From Bacteroidales bacterium (GTDB lineage Bacteria > Bacteroidota > Bacteroidia > Bacteroidales > P3), in NCBI GenBank assembly GCA_016281475.1, contig JAEEIS010000137.1, positions 1 through 23,669 on the forward strand: a DNA stretch of 23,669 bases, read 5' to 3'. The position numbers and the translations under genes were made by a program. This document shows, in pieces, positions 15,681 to 23,000 of the stretch (the stretch's first letter is position 1; the number at the start of each line of letters is the position of its first letter). The notes under the pieces were generated by a model. The model had not been told where the DNA came from, ran no database searches, and worked only from the letters and a program-made list of their open reading frames with translations.

Positions 15681-16931
15681 ATGGCAAGGCGAATCATCAT
15701 GGCTGTCACGAACGACCTGCTGACCGACCAGCGGGTGGACCGTAGCTGCCGCGCACTGAAGGAGGCGGGCTACGAGGTGACGCTGGTGGGGCGGCGGCTG
15801 AGACATGCCCCGGTCTTTGTCCACCCCTCTGAAGAGGGGAGATGCCTGACGTTGGAGGAGAGGCCTTACAGGTGTGTGCGGATGAGGCTGCTGTTCCGAC
15901 GGTCGGCATGGTTCTACGCCGAGTATAACCTGCGGCTGCTACTGCGCCTGCTGGTGGTGAAGGCCGATGCCTTCTATGCCAACGACAGCGACACGCTGCC
16001 AGCCTGCTGCCGGGCGGCACGGCTGAGACGGAAAAAGCTGCTGTTTGACGCACACGAGCTGTTCCCCGATGTGCCGGAGCTGGTGGGGAAGCCGAGGGTA
16101 CGGAAGGTTTGGAAGTGGGTGGAGCGCCGGTGCCTGCCGAGGGTGGATGCCGCCTTCACGGTGAGCCAGAGCGTGGCTGACGAATATCGGCGACGCTATG
16201 GGGTGGCGATGACGGTGGTGAGGAACCTGCCAATGGGTATTGGGGATGGAGAATGGAAAATGGATAATGGGCTGCCGCACTCAGATTATTCTCAATTGAC
16301 TGAGGATCCCGCTGCCACGGAAAGTAATTCTCAATACTTAATTCGCAATTCTCAATTAATACTGTATCAGGGGGCTGTGAATGTGGGACGCGGGGTGCGG
16401 GAGCTGATTGACGTGATGGGACGGCTGCCACAGTGCCAGCTGGTGGTGGCGGGCGACGGCGACCTGCTGGAGGAGCTGCGCGCCTATGCCGCCCGGCGGC
16501 CTTGGGCTGAAAGAATTGTATTCTTGGGACGTGTGCGGCCCGAGAGGCTGCACCTTCTGACCAAGGAGGCCGATTTGGGCGTGTGCCTGCTGGAGGACTT
16601 GGGGGAGAGCTACCGCTGCGCGCTGCCCAACAGGGTAGGGGACTTTGCGCAGGCGGGGGTGCCGATGGTGGCAACGGGCTTTGTGGAGATACGCCGAGTG
16701 CTGGAGGACTACGGCATCGGCACGGTGACAGAGCCATGCCCGAAGGTGAAAGAGGGCGAAGCCTACAGCCGGTATCTTGGCCGACTGGCCAATACAATAG
16801 AGGGGACGCTGCAACGCTGGCAGGCTATGCCGGAAGCGGAACGCGAACAAAGGTTTGCCCGCGCCCGCAAGGAGCTGTGTTGGGAAAACGAGAAAAAGGG
16901 GCTGTTGGAAAAAATTAACGCAATATTTTAA
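15681..16931 (+). CDS. Glycosyltransferase (GT-B fold, GT4-like) with repeat-encoded insertions
   Basis: The 416-residue product, starting at 15681, is a GT-B glycosyltransferase. It has an N-terminal domain (MARRIIMAVTNDLLTDQRVDR, then DAHELFPDVPEL at 123-134) and a C-terminal nucleotide-sugar domain (LILYQGAVNVGRG, VVAGDGDL, and LPNRVGDFAQAGVPMVATGF with its conserved acceptor/sugar loop). It would transfer a sugar in cell-surface polysaccharide or lipid-linked glycan synthesis; donor and acceptor are unknown. Residues about 185-226, between VVRNLP and LILYQG, are encoded by heptad-repeat DNA and read like repeat text (NSQYLIRNSQL). A second 16-nt palindrome (CCCCTCTGAAGAGGGG, 15824-15839) encodes residues about 48-53, within a stretch (45-60) that also looks inserted. 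Both keep the frame. I rejected the upstream Met at 15639 because it adds an unrelated tail. Confidence 0.88.
   Translation: MARRIIMAVTNDLLTDQRVDRSCRALKEAGYEVTLVGRRLRHAPVFVHPSEEGRCLTLEERPYRCVRMRLLFRRSAWFYAEYNLRLLLRLLVVKADAFYANDSDTLPACCRAARLRRKKLLFDAHELFPDVPELVGKPRVRKVWKWVERRCLPRVDAAFTVSQSVADEYRRRYGVAMTVVRNLPMGIGDGEWKMDNGLPHSDYSQLTEDPAATESNSQYLIRNSQLILYQGAVNVGRGVRELIDVMGRLPQCQLVVAGDGDLLEELRAYAARRPWAERIVFLGRVRPERLHLLTKEADLGVCLLEDLGESYRCALPNRVGDFAQAGVPMVATGFVEIRRVLEDYGIGTVTEPCPKVKEGEAYSRYLGRLANTIEGTLQRWQAMPEAEREQRFARARKELCWENEKKGLLEKINAIF
15824..15839. repeat. CCCCTCT/AGAGGGG palindrome inside the glycosyltransferase gene
   Basis: CCCCTCT pairs perfectly with AGAGGGG across a 2-nt spacer. Palindromes of this kind are, as I recall, usually intergenic in Bacteroidota. 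Here it lies within coding sequence at residues about 48-53. Confidence 0.7.
16234..16363. repeat. Heptad-repeat element inside a coding sequence, copy F
   Basis: The left arm steps by 7 nt (TGGAGAA, TGGAAAA, TGGATAA, TGGGCTG). The right arm does too (TAATTCT, CAATACT, TAATTCG, CAATTCT, CAATTAA). The centre contains GGCTGCCGCAC (16270-16280), which is the reverse complement of a core segment of copy D (15566-15576), and CTCAG...CTGAG flanking an AT-rich stretch. The whole element is read through by the glycosyltransferase frame without a stop. Confidence 0.75.
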
Positions 16932-16968
16932 CAAAACTGACGTTTATGAATGCGCAAATGTGACAATT

Positions 16969-17006
16969 CACCATTCACGACATTCAAATTAACGAATTAA
17001 CACATT
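16969..17006. repeat. Half-element and 8-nt repeats before lepB
   Basis: Positions 16969-16990 are identical over 22 nt to the right end of copy B (3131-3152). Two 8-nt words (AACGAATT, AACACATT) follow, ending 8 nt before the lepB start codon. The same 8-nt words occur before the GT2 gene at 23617. This is the whole content of the gap apart from about 36 nt after the glycosyltransferase stop. Confidence 0.7.
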
Positions 17007-17014
17007 CAAAAAAA

Positions 17015-18562
17015 ATGATTTACAACATTCTATTAGTACTCTACTTTGTGGGCTGCCTGTTCGGCCTGTGGTTTGTGTTTAAGAAAGCTGGCGAGAAGCC
17101 GTGGAAGGCCCTCATACCCATCTACAATATCGTGGTGTGGATAAAGATATGCGGCAAGGACTGGAAATGGTATCTCTATTTCCTCGTTCCTGTCATCAAC
17201 ATCTTCACGGCCCTGCTGATGGTGGTGGAGACGGCAAAGGTGTTTCGTCGCTACAACTTCTTTGAGCAGACCTTCGCGGTGATATTCCCTTGGTGCTACC
17301 TGCCCATCGTGGGACTGGGCAGCATGCAGTATCACAATCCCAAAGACGACCCACCACAGAAGGTGGGCAAGGTGCGCGACTGGATGGATGCCATCGTGTT
17401 TGCCCTAGTGGCGGCGGTCATCATCAGGGGCAAGGTGATGGAATTTTACAACATCCCCTCCAGCTCGATGGAGAAGTCGCTGCTGACGGGCGACTACCTG
17501 TTGGTGTCGAAAGTGGCCTACGGTCCCCGCTTGACGATGACACCGCTGGCGATGCCATTGGTGCACAACACGATACCGGGGTCTGACGGGCAGCGGGAGT
17601 CGTACCTGAAATGGATCAAGCGGCCCTACCACCGCTTTCCCGGGCTGGGCAAGGTGGAGCGTATGGATGCCGTGGTGTTCAACTTCCCAGCAGGCGACAC
17701 CATGTGCACGGCATGGCAGAGCAATAGGAGCTACTACGACCTGGTGCGCGAGATGGGACGCGAAAACGTGCTCAACGCCAAACGGCTGCCTGTGGGCAAC
17801 AAGTTGGTGGAGAACCACATCAGGGTGCGTCCGGTGGACAAGCGCGAGAACTTTATCAAACGCTGCGTGGGTCTGCCCGGCGAGGACTTGCAGATAATCG
17901 ACCAGCGGGTGTATATCAATGGCAAGGCACTGCCGCAGCCCGTAGAGAGCCAGCAGACCTACGACATCGAGTTCACGCCCAGCCTGAACGTGCGCCGCAT
18001 ATTGGACAACATGGGCATAAGCCATGAGGACTACGAAAACGCGCTGGGAATGATGATGTTTGAAGGAGGGACGCAATACCGTGTGCCCCTGACAGAGCAG
18101 ATGGCACTGGAGCTGCAGGCACGTCCCGACGTGGTGTCGGTGACACCGGTAAAGTATGCCGACGAGGACGACGTCTCGCTGTTCCCCCATGCCGAAGGCT
18201 ACAACTGGAGCATAGACAACTACGGACCCGTGCATATCCCCGCCAAGGGGGAGACGCTGACGCTGACGTTGGAGAACCTGCCACTCTACCAGCGGCTGAT
18301 AGAAGTGTTTGAAGGCAACACACTGGAAGTGCGCAACGGCAAGATAATCATCAATGGCGAAGAGACCACCACCTACACCTGCCGGATGGACTACTACTGG
18401 ATGATGGGCGACAACCGCCACAACTCGGCCGACAGCCGTTTCTGGGGCTTCGTGCCCGAAGACCACATCTCGGGCAAGGCAAGCTTCGTGATGTTCTCGT
18501 GGGACAAAGACCACCGTAAGGTGCGTTGGGACCGCATTTTCCGCAAAGCCTCGCAATGGTGA
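17015..18562 (+). CDS. lepB: Signal peptidase I with N-terminal DUF5684-type membrane region
   Basis: This membrane serine protease removes signal peptides from secreted proteins, including the cargo encoded nearby. In the 515-residue product, residues about 1-100 form three or so membrane segments resembling the DUF5684 region (IYNILLVLYFVGCLFGLWF, KALIPIYNIVVWIKI). The S26 domain follows: IPSSSM with nucleophile Ser151 and KRCVGLPGEDL with general base Lys282. Box E comes at the end (WMMGDNRHNSADSRFWGFVP). Between the Lys box and box E is an insertion of about 150 residues, so the protein is far longer than E. coli LepB (324 aa). Long versions of this kind occur in Bacteroidota, as I recall. 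The start at 17015 matches the first membrane segment. Repeat DNA fills its 5' region. Confidence 0.94.
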   Translation: MIYNILLVLYFVGCLFGLWFVFKKAGEKPWKALIPIYNIVVWIKICGKDWKWYLYFLVPVINIFTALLMVVETAKVFRRYNFFEQTFAVIFPWCYLPIVGLGSMQYHNPKDDPPQKVGKVRDWMDAIVFALVAAVIIRGKVMEFYNIPSSSMEKSLLTGDYLLVSKVAYGPRLTMTPLAMPLVHNTIPGSDGQRESYLKWIKRPYHRFPGLGKVERMDAVVFNFPAGDTMCTAWQSNRSYYDLVREMGRENVLNAKRLPVGNKLVENHIRVRPVDKRENFIKRCVGLPGEDLQIIDQRVYINGKALPQPVESQQTYDIEFTPSLNVRRILDNMGISHEDYENALGMMMFEGGTQYRVPLTEQMALELQARPDVVSVTPVKYADEDDVSLFPHAEGYNWSIDNYGPVHIPAKGETLTLTLENLPLYQRLIEVFEGNTLEVRNGKIIINGEETTTYTCRMDYYWMMGDNRHNSADSRFWGFVPEDHISGKASFVMFSWDKDHRKVRWDRIFRKASQW

Positions 18563-18660
18563 AAAAATAGAAAAAATTTAAGAAATACACAATATTTTGC
18601 AATTTTTTAAGTTAATACGGTACTAAAAATAGCAAAAGATATTTCACAATTCGCCCAACT

Positions 18661-19116
18661 ATGTATGCAAATATTGTAACTCCCAAAGGAACCATGAAAG
18701 TGGAACTGTATGAGAAAGAGGTTCCTAACACGGTGGCAAACTTTGTGAAGCTTGCCAAATCGGGGTTCTACGACGGACTGCACTTCCATCGTGTGATACC
18801 CAGTTTTGTGATACAGGGTGGCTGCCCCTACAGCCGCGACCTGCGAGACCCACGCGTGGGCACCGGCGGACCGGGGTGGCATATCAAGTGCGAGACCAAG
18901 GCCGAGAAGCAGCGCCACGACCGCGGAGTGCTGTCCATGGCACATGCGGGCAAGGACACCAGCGGCAGCCAGTTCTTCATCTGCCACAACCGCGAAAACA
19001 CCCAGCACCTCGACGGAGTGCACACCTGTTTCGGCCAGGTGGTGGAAGGTCTCGATGTGATAGACGCGATAAGAGTCGGAGACCTAATTGAGAAAATCGA
19101 AATCGTTGAAAAATAA
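18661..19116 (+). CDS. Cyclophilin-type peptidyl-prolyl cis-trans isomerase
   Basis: The 151-residue product is a minimal single-domain cyclophilin, which speeds cis-trans isomerisation at proline during protein folding. Active-site elements are present: [13 protein letters not shown] (42-54, with Arg44 and Gln52), SGSQFFI (101-107) and LDGVHTCFG (117-125, with His121 and Phe124). No signal peptide is present, so it is cytoplasmic, like E. coli PpiB. It starts 98 nt after lepB and ends 18 nt before the response regulator, with which it is probably co-transcribed. The AT-rich gap upstream contains TATTTTGC, one base short of the -7 consensus, so it may have its own promoter. Confidence 0.95.
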   Translation: MYANIVTPKGTMKVELYEKEVPNTVANFVKLAKSGFYDGLHFHRVIPSFVIQGGCPYSRDLRDPRVGTGGPGWHIKCETKAEKQRHDRGVLSMAHAGKDTSGSQFFICHNRENTQHLDGVHTCFGQVVEGLDVIDAIRVGDLIEKIEIVEK

Positions 19117-19134
19117 TCTTAAACATAAGATAAT

Positions 19135-19830
19135 ATGAACCTAGGTATAAAACTGCTCGTTGCTGAGGACGATCCCAATCTGGGCACCATTCTCAAAGCC
19201 TATCTCACGCAGAAAGGCTACACCGTCTTTCTGGCTATTGACGGACAGGCCGCCCTCGATTCTTATCAAAACGACGATGTGGATGCCTGCATCCTCGACA
19301 TCATGATGCCCGTCAAGGACGGCTTCACCGTTGCCAAGGAGATACGCCGGGTGGACAAGCGTATCCCCATCATCTTCCTCACCGCCAAAAACCTTGAGGC
19401 CGACAAGCTGAAAGGCTTTGAGATAGGTGCCGACGACTACGTCACCAAGCCCTTCAGCATGGAGGAGCTGCTGGCACGCGTCAACGCCACGATCCGTCGT
19501 TCGTTCGACGACGGCAAGCCCGACAAGAACCTCTTCCACATCGGAAGCATCCTCTTCGACTATGCCCACCAGACCCTCACCTGTGGCGACAACGTGCAGC
19601 GACTCACCATGAAAGAGAGCGAACTGCTGCGCATGTTTGCCATGAACTTCAACCAACTGGTCGACCGCACCAGCACCCTGCAGAAGATTTGGAAGGACGA
19701 CAGCTATTTCGCCGCGCGGAGCATGGACGTGTACATCACCAAGCTGCGCAAATACCTCAAAGTCGACCCGCAGGTGCAGATAGTCAACGTGCATGGCGTC
19801 GGATTCAGACTGACCGTCAAAACCGACTAA
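19135..19830 (+). CDS. OmpR-family DNA-binding response regulator (RprY-like)
   Basis: The 231-residue product has a receiver domain and a winged-helix DNA-binding domain. In the receiver, the acidic pocket is Asp12/Asp13, the phosphorylation site is Asp55 (ACILDIMMP), and the switch residues are Thr83 and Lys105 (YVTKPFSMEELLARV). The output domain begins near residue 135; its end, SMDVYITKLRKYLKVDPQVQIVNVHGVGFRL, is typical of the OmpR/PhoB type. The sequence closely fits Bacteroidota RprY as I remember it, a regulator paired with the sensor RprX, but no histidine kinase gene lies in this window, so its partner is unlinked or outside. It follows the cyclophilin gene by 18 nt and precedes the MBL-fold gene with heptad copy C between. 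Confidence 0.93.
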   Translation: MNLGIKLLVAEDDPNLGTILKAYLTQKGYTVFLAIDGQAALDSYQNDDVDACILDIMMPVKDGFTVAKEIRRVDKRIPIIFLTAKNLEADKLKGFEIGADDYVTKPFSMEELLARVNATIRRSFDDGKPDKNLFHIGSILFDYAHQTLTCGDNVQRLTMKESELLRMFAMNFNQLVDRTSTLQKIWKDDSYFAARSMDVYITKLRKYLKVDPQVQIVNVHGVGFRLTVKTD

Positions 19831-19833
19831 TTA

Positions 19834-19929
19834 GTGATTCGTGAATGGTGATTCGTGATTCGACAAATGTATTGCCTATTCACAAATCACTCATCACTCG
19901 TCACTCATCACCAATCACCAATCACTAAT
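19834..19929. repeat. Heptad-repeat hairpin element, copy C
   Basis: The left arm is GTGATTC, GTGAATG, GTGATTC, GTGATTC. The core is as in copies A and B, with one base change (T to C at 19875). The right arm has seven 7-mers (CACAAAT, CACTCAT, CACTCGT, CACTCAT, CACCAAT, CACCAAT, CACTAAT). The start codon of the MBL gene (19928-19930) overlaps the last unit, and the left end begins 3 nt after the regulator's stop codon. Confidence 0.9.
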
Positions 19930-20740
19930 GAGACTTACATTCCTAGGAACGGGTACTTCGATGGGGGTACCCGTTGTAGCATGTGGCTGTGCAGTGTGTC
20001 AGTCGGCCGACTGGCACGACAAGCACCTGCGCACCTCCGCCCTGGTGGAAACCGACGAGGGGAAGAACATCCTCCTCGACATCGGCCCCGACTTCCGCGC
20101 ACAGATGCTGCGGGAAAAGGTGACGCACCTCGACAGCATCCTCATCACCCACGCCCACCGCGACCATGTGGCAGGGCTGGACGACATCCGCTCGTTCAAC
20201 TACGTCCAAAACCAGAAGATGGAAGTCTACTGCAACCACGAGGCGCGGGTGGCCATAGAGCGCGACTACCACTATATTTTCGTCCCCCACGAGTTCCCCG
20301 GACTGCCCGAAGCCAACCTGCACGAGCTGACGGGCGACGAGCCATTCCTTGCGGCAGGGGAGGAGATCGTGCCCATCAAGGCTATGCACAAGCTACTGCC
20401 CGTGTTGGGCTATAGGATTGGACCATTGGTCTACATAACCGATGCCAACTCCATTTCACCCAGCGAGATGGATAAGATGAAAGATGCCGACATACTGGTC
20501 ATCAACGCCCTGCGCAAAGCCAAACATTTCTCGCACTTCTGCCTGCCCGAAGCCTTAGAGGTCATCGCTCAGGTGCAGCCACGCGAGGCCTACATCACCC
20601 ATGTCAGCCATGAGATGGGCTTCTATGCCGAAGTGTCGAAAGAACTGCCACCCCACGTCCATATCGCCTACGACGGACTGCAGATTGAAGTAGGGAGTAA
20701 GAACTATGAAGTAGGCTGCAGCCAACTCTCTAACCTCTAA
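19928..20740 (+). CDS. MBL-fold metallo-hydrolase (PhnP-like cyclic phosphodiesterase family)
   Basis: The 270-residue product has the metallo-beta-lactamase fold signature: LTFLGTGTSMGVPVVACGC at the N-terminus, with Cys19, Cys21 and Cys24 as in PhnP-like members. The metal motif ITHAHRDHVAG has ligands His75, His77, Asp79 and His80, and YITDAN and HVSHE-type elements follow. The family cleaves phosphodiester bonds, and PhnP itself acts on a cyclic ribose phosphate; the true substrate here is unknown. The start codon overlaps heptad copy C, so translation initiation depends on repeat sequence. Copy E overlaps the 3' end, so the last 17 residues (EVGSKNYEVGCSQLSNL) and the stop codon are encoded by repeat DNA. 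The natural protein probably ended near LQIEV. Confidence 0.92.
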   Translation: MRLTFLGTGTSMGVPVVACGCAVCQSADWHDKHLRTSALVETDEGKNILLDIGPDFRAQMLREKVTHLDSILITHAHRDHVAGLDDIRSFNYVQNQKMEVYCNHEARVAIERDYHYIFVPHEFPGLPEANLHELTGDEPFLAAGEEIVPIKAMHKLLPVLGYRIGPLVYITDANSISPSEMDKMKDADILVINALRKAKHFSHFCLPEALEVIAQVQPREAYITHVSHEMGFYAEVSKELPPHVHIAYDGLQIEVGSKNYEVGCSQLSNL

Positions 20741-20758
20741 CCCCTAACCTCTAACCCA
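20687..20758. repeat. Heptad-repeat element, copy E
   Basis: The left arm is GAAGTAG, GGAGTAA, GAACTAT, GAAGTAG. The core is the perfect palindrome GGCTGCAGCC (20714-20723). The right arm is TAACCTC, TAACCCC, TAACCTC, TAACCCA, sharing its word type with the right arm of copy D. It overlaps the end of the MBL gene and reaches to 6 nt before the GTG start of the next gene. Confidence 0.8.
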
Positions 20759-20763
20759 TTAAA

Positions 20764-21873
20764 GTGCATCTCCACATCGTCACATTCAACGTTCCTTGGC
20801 CTGCCGACTATGGCGGGGTGATAGATGTCTATTATCGCATTGTAGCACTGGCGAAGGCGGGCTTGCATATCCACCTCCACTGCTACACCTACGGACGCAC
20901 ACCCGCCAAGCAGCTGGAACGGTGGTGCGACGAGGTCTGCTACTACCCCCGCGAGACGGGTCTGCGCCACCAACTCCAACGCCGCCCCTACATCGTTGCC
21001 TCGCGTTGCTCCAAGGCCTTGCTGCAACGCCTACTGCAGGACGACTACCCCATACTCCTCGAGGGGCTGCACTCCTGCCTGCTGCTGGAGCAGCTGCGGA
21101 ACACCCAAGCAATCAATAGGCGCATCATAGTCCGTGCCCACAATGTGGAGCACGACTACTATCGCTCGCTGGCACAGTCGGAAAAAAGCCTCTGGCGACG
21201 GCTCTTCTTCCTTGCCGAAGCCCGCAAACTACAACGCTATGAGCCTGTGCTTTTGAAAGCCAATACCGTGTTGGCCATCTCCACTGCCGACGCCGCCCAT
21301 TTCCGCACGCTGGGCTGCGCCGACGTGCGCCTGCTGCCCCCTTCGCACGGGCATACCGAAGTAACATCCTGCACGGGCAGGGGAGAATATGTGCTATACC
21401 ACGGCAACCTCTCTGTCCCCGAGAACATTCATGCCGCGCAATATCTGCTCAATCAGGTGGTCGACCGCTGCCCCTATCAGTTCGTCTTTGCCGGCCGCGA
21501 CCCCGACAACAGCCTGCAACAGGCCGTAGCCCAGCATCCCAATGTGCGGCTAATAGCCAATCCCGACGATGATGCCATGCACCAACTATTGCGTCAGGCA
21601 CATGTCAATCTCCTGATAACCAATCAGGCCACAGGCGTGAAACTAAAACTGATGAACGCCCTCTACGAAGGTCGCCACTGCCTGGTGAACAGCACCATGG
21701 TGCAGGGCACAACGCTCGCCAAGGCCTGCACCCTTGCCGACACTCCCGACGAGATTCTGCAAGCCCTCACCCGCCTGATGGAGACCGACTTCACGGAGGA
21801 AAGCCTTTTGCAGCGAATCCATATCCTTGCGGAAGCCGACCCCATGCAGGACATCACATCATACATCCAATAG
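20764..21873 (+). CDS. Glycosyltransferase (GT-B fold) with GTG start
   Basis: The 369-residue product shows the GT-B layout. The N-terminus LHIVTFNVPWPADYGGVIDV has the Gly-rich acceptor-side loop, and VRAHNVEHDYYRSLA is seen near 125. The C-terminal domain has VLYHGNLSVPENIHAAQYLL and a KLKLMNALYEGRHCLVNS sugar-binding loop. It would add a sugar during surface glycan synthesis; substrates cannot be told. The frame is closed by TAA at 20752-20754, so GTG at 20764 is the only standard start near the family N-terminus. It overlaps no gene but starts 6 nt after heptad copy E. The next gene begins 1 nt after its stop codon, pointing to translational coupling with the RHS-like secreted protein. 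Confidence 0.88.
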   Translation: MHLHIVTFNVPWPADYGGVIDVYYRIVALAKAGLHIHLHCYTYGRTPAKQLERWCDEVCYYPRETGLRHQLQRRPYIVASRCSKALLQRLLQDDYPILLEGLHSCLLLEQLRNTQAINRRIIVRAHNVEHDYYRSLAQSEKSLWRRLFFLAEARKLQRYEPVLLKANTVLAISTADAAHFRTLGCADVRLLPPSHGHTEVTSCTGRGEYVLYHGNLSVPENIHAAQYLLNQVVDRCPYQFVFAGRDPDNSLQQAVAQHPNVRLIANPDDDAMHQLLRQAHVNLLITNQATGVKLKLMNALYEGRHCLVNSTMVQGTTLAKACTLADTPDEILQALTRLMETDFTEESLLQRIHILAEADPMQDITSYIQ

Positions 21874-21874
21874 C

Positions 21875-22810
21875 ATGAAAAAGATACCCATCATAGCATT
21901 CATACTTTGCACGATAGCCCCATGCCTAGCGTGTGCCCAGAGACCCTGGACAGGCATCGACATGCCCTTTATGCCCCAACACGACACCAATCACATACAC
22001 ATCCGTCGCGCCTACACAATCACCGACACCGTCACCATGCAGCGCGAACTGCTATACGCTGAGGAATACGACCGCCACGGCTACCCCGTGTCGCCCACCA
22101 TGCAGCATACCTACAACAATCAGGGGCAGCTCATAGAATACAAGCGTTTTATCACAAATGGACAATGCTCAGAGAAGTACCAAATCCAATACACACCCGA
22201 AGGCATTGTGCAACAAGTAGAAGCATCCTTCTACTACAGTAGCGACTCTTCGACCCACACCTACCAACTCACCACTTACAAGACACACCCCGAGTATGGA
22301 TTGCTGGATTGCACCTACCTTTCCACCCATAAAAAAGCCTTCCACTATCCCAATGGGCCGCAGGCATTTCAAGACACCGCATACTTTCGACAGCAGTTTG
22401 ACGACCAAGGACACCTCCTACAGCAGGAAATGGTGTCCGCATGGGAAGAGAACGACTTCTATGTGATACGATACCACTACGACTCCAACGGACGGCTGGC
22501 CTACCACACAGGGGAATACAGCGAATCTTTTGGAGACTCGCTGGCCTACCAATATGATGCCGTCGGCAAACTGATAAGTATGGAGGGAAAAGACTATGAA
22601 CTAGAAGTTGAAGGCGATGTTTCCATCCGCTGCCACCCCGACGGAAGGCGGATAGAGAGTTTAACGCACTGGCATTCTTACGAAGACAACCCTTACCCCT
22701 ACGAGCAGACCCAGCACGTGATCTTCGACTCCCGTGGATTGCCAATTAGCGACCGTTTGGACGGCTCCGATGGCCATTATATCGTGTACGAGATAAAATA
22801 CTGGGAGTAG
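21875..22810 (+). CDS. Secreted protein with RHS/YD-like repeats
   Basis: The start at 21875, 1 nt after the glycosyltransferase stop, gives a Sec signal peptide (MKKIPIIAFILCTIAPCLACA, then Q). A cleavage after ACA fits better than a lipobox, since the residue at -3 of the candidate Cys is Cys. The remaining 290 residues carry degenerate YD-type units: YNNQGQLIEYKRF, FDDQGHLLQQEMV, YDSNGRLAYHTGEY, YDAVGKLISMEG and FDSRGLPISDRL. Such units form beta-strand wrapping in RHS and YD proteins. It has no toxin domain, RHS core box or T9SS sorting domain, so it is more likely a small exported beta-repeat protein than an RHS effector. Its role is unknown. Confidence 0.85.
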   Translation: MKKIPIIAFILCTIAPCLACAQRPWTGIDMPFMPQHDTNHIHIRRAYTITDTVTMQRELLYAEEYDRHGYPVSPTMQHTYNNQGQLIEYKRFITNGQCSEKYQIQYTPEGIVQQVEASFYYSSDSSTHTYQLTTYKTHPEYGLLDCTYLSTHKKAFHYPNGPQAFQDTAYFRQQFDDQGHLLQQEMVSAWEENDFYVIRYHYDSNGRLAYHTGEYSESFGDSLAYQYDAVGKLISMEGKDYELEVEGDVSIRCHPDGRRIESLTHWHSYEDNPYPYEQTQHVIFDSRGLPISDRLDGSDGHYIVYEIKYWE

Positions 22811-22859
22811 TGCCAAAAAACATTCAAGCAGTCCCATACGACAACCACTAATTTATCGA

Positions 22860-22913
22860 ACACGAATAATACGAATGACACGAATAATAATTCGTTATAT
22901 TAGTAAGATTCGT
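22860..22913. repeat. 9-nt repeat hairpin upstream of the DUF4199 gene
   Basis: Six consecutive 9-mers fill exactly 54 nt: ACACGAATA, ATACGAATG, ACACGAATA, then ATAATTCGT, TATATTAGT, AAGATTCGT. The second half is roughly the reverse complement of the first, so the stretch folds into a hairpin. The period differs from the 7-nt family. Confidence 0.7.
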
Positions 22914-22976
22914 GGTCAAAAACGATTATTAGAGGTTACCATACAATAAAAAACAACACAATCCGTTTTTATTTCG

Positions 22977-22984
22977 TATATTTG
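22977..22984 (+). promoter_or_regulatory. Bacteroidota -7 promoter box for the DUF4199 gene
   Basis: TATATTTG is an exact TAnnTTTG match, 16 nt before the ATG at 23001, giving a very short leader. No clear -33 TTTG was seen. Confidence 0.65.
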
Positions 22985-23000
22985 CATTTTATTATAAAGA

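Noticed and set aside
18585..18600. Possible promoter TATTTTGC before the cyclophilin gene
   Set aside because: It is one base short of TAnnTTTG and the leader would be about 65 nt; mentioned in the gene entry but not listed as a feature.
21875..22810. RHS toxin or polymorphic effector
   Set aside because: Only degenerate YD-like units are seen; there is no RHS core motif, no toxin domain and no immunity gene beside it.
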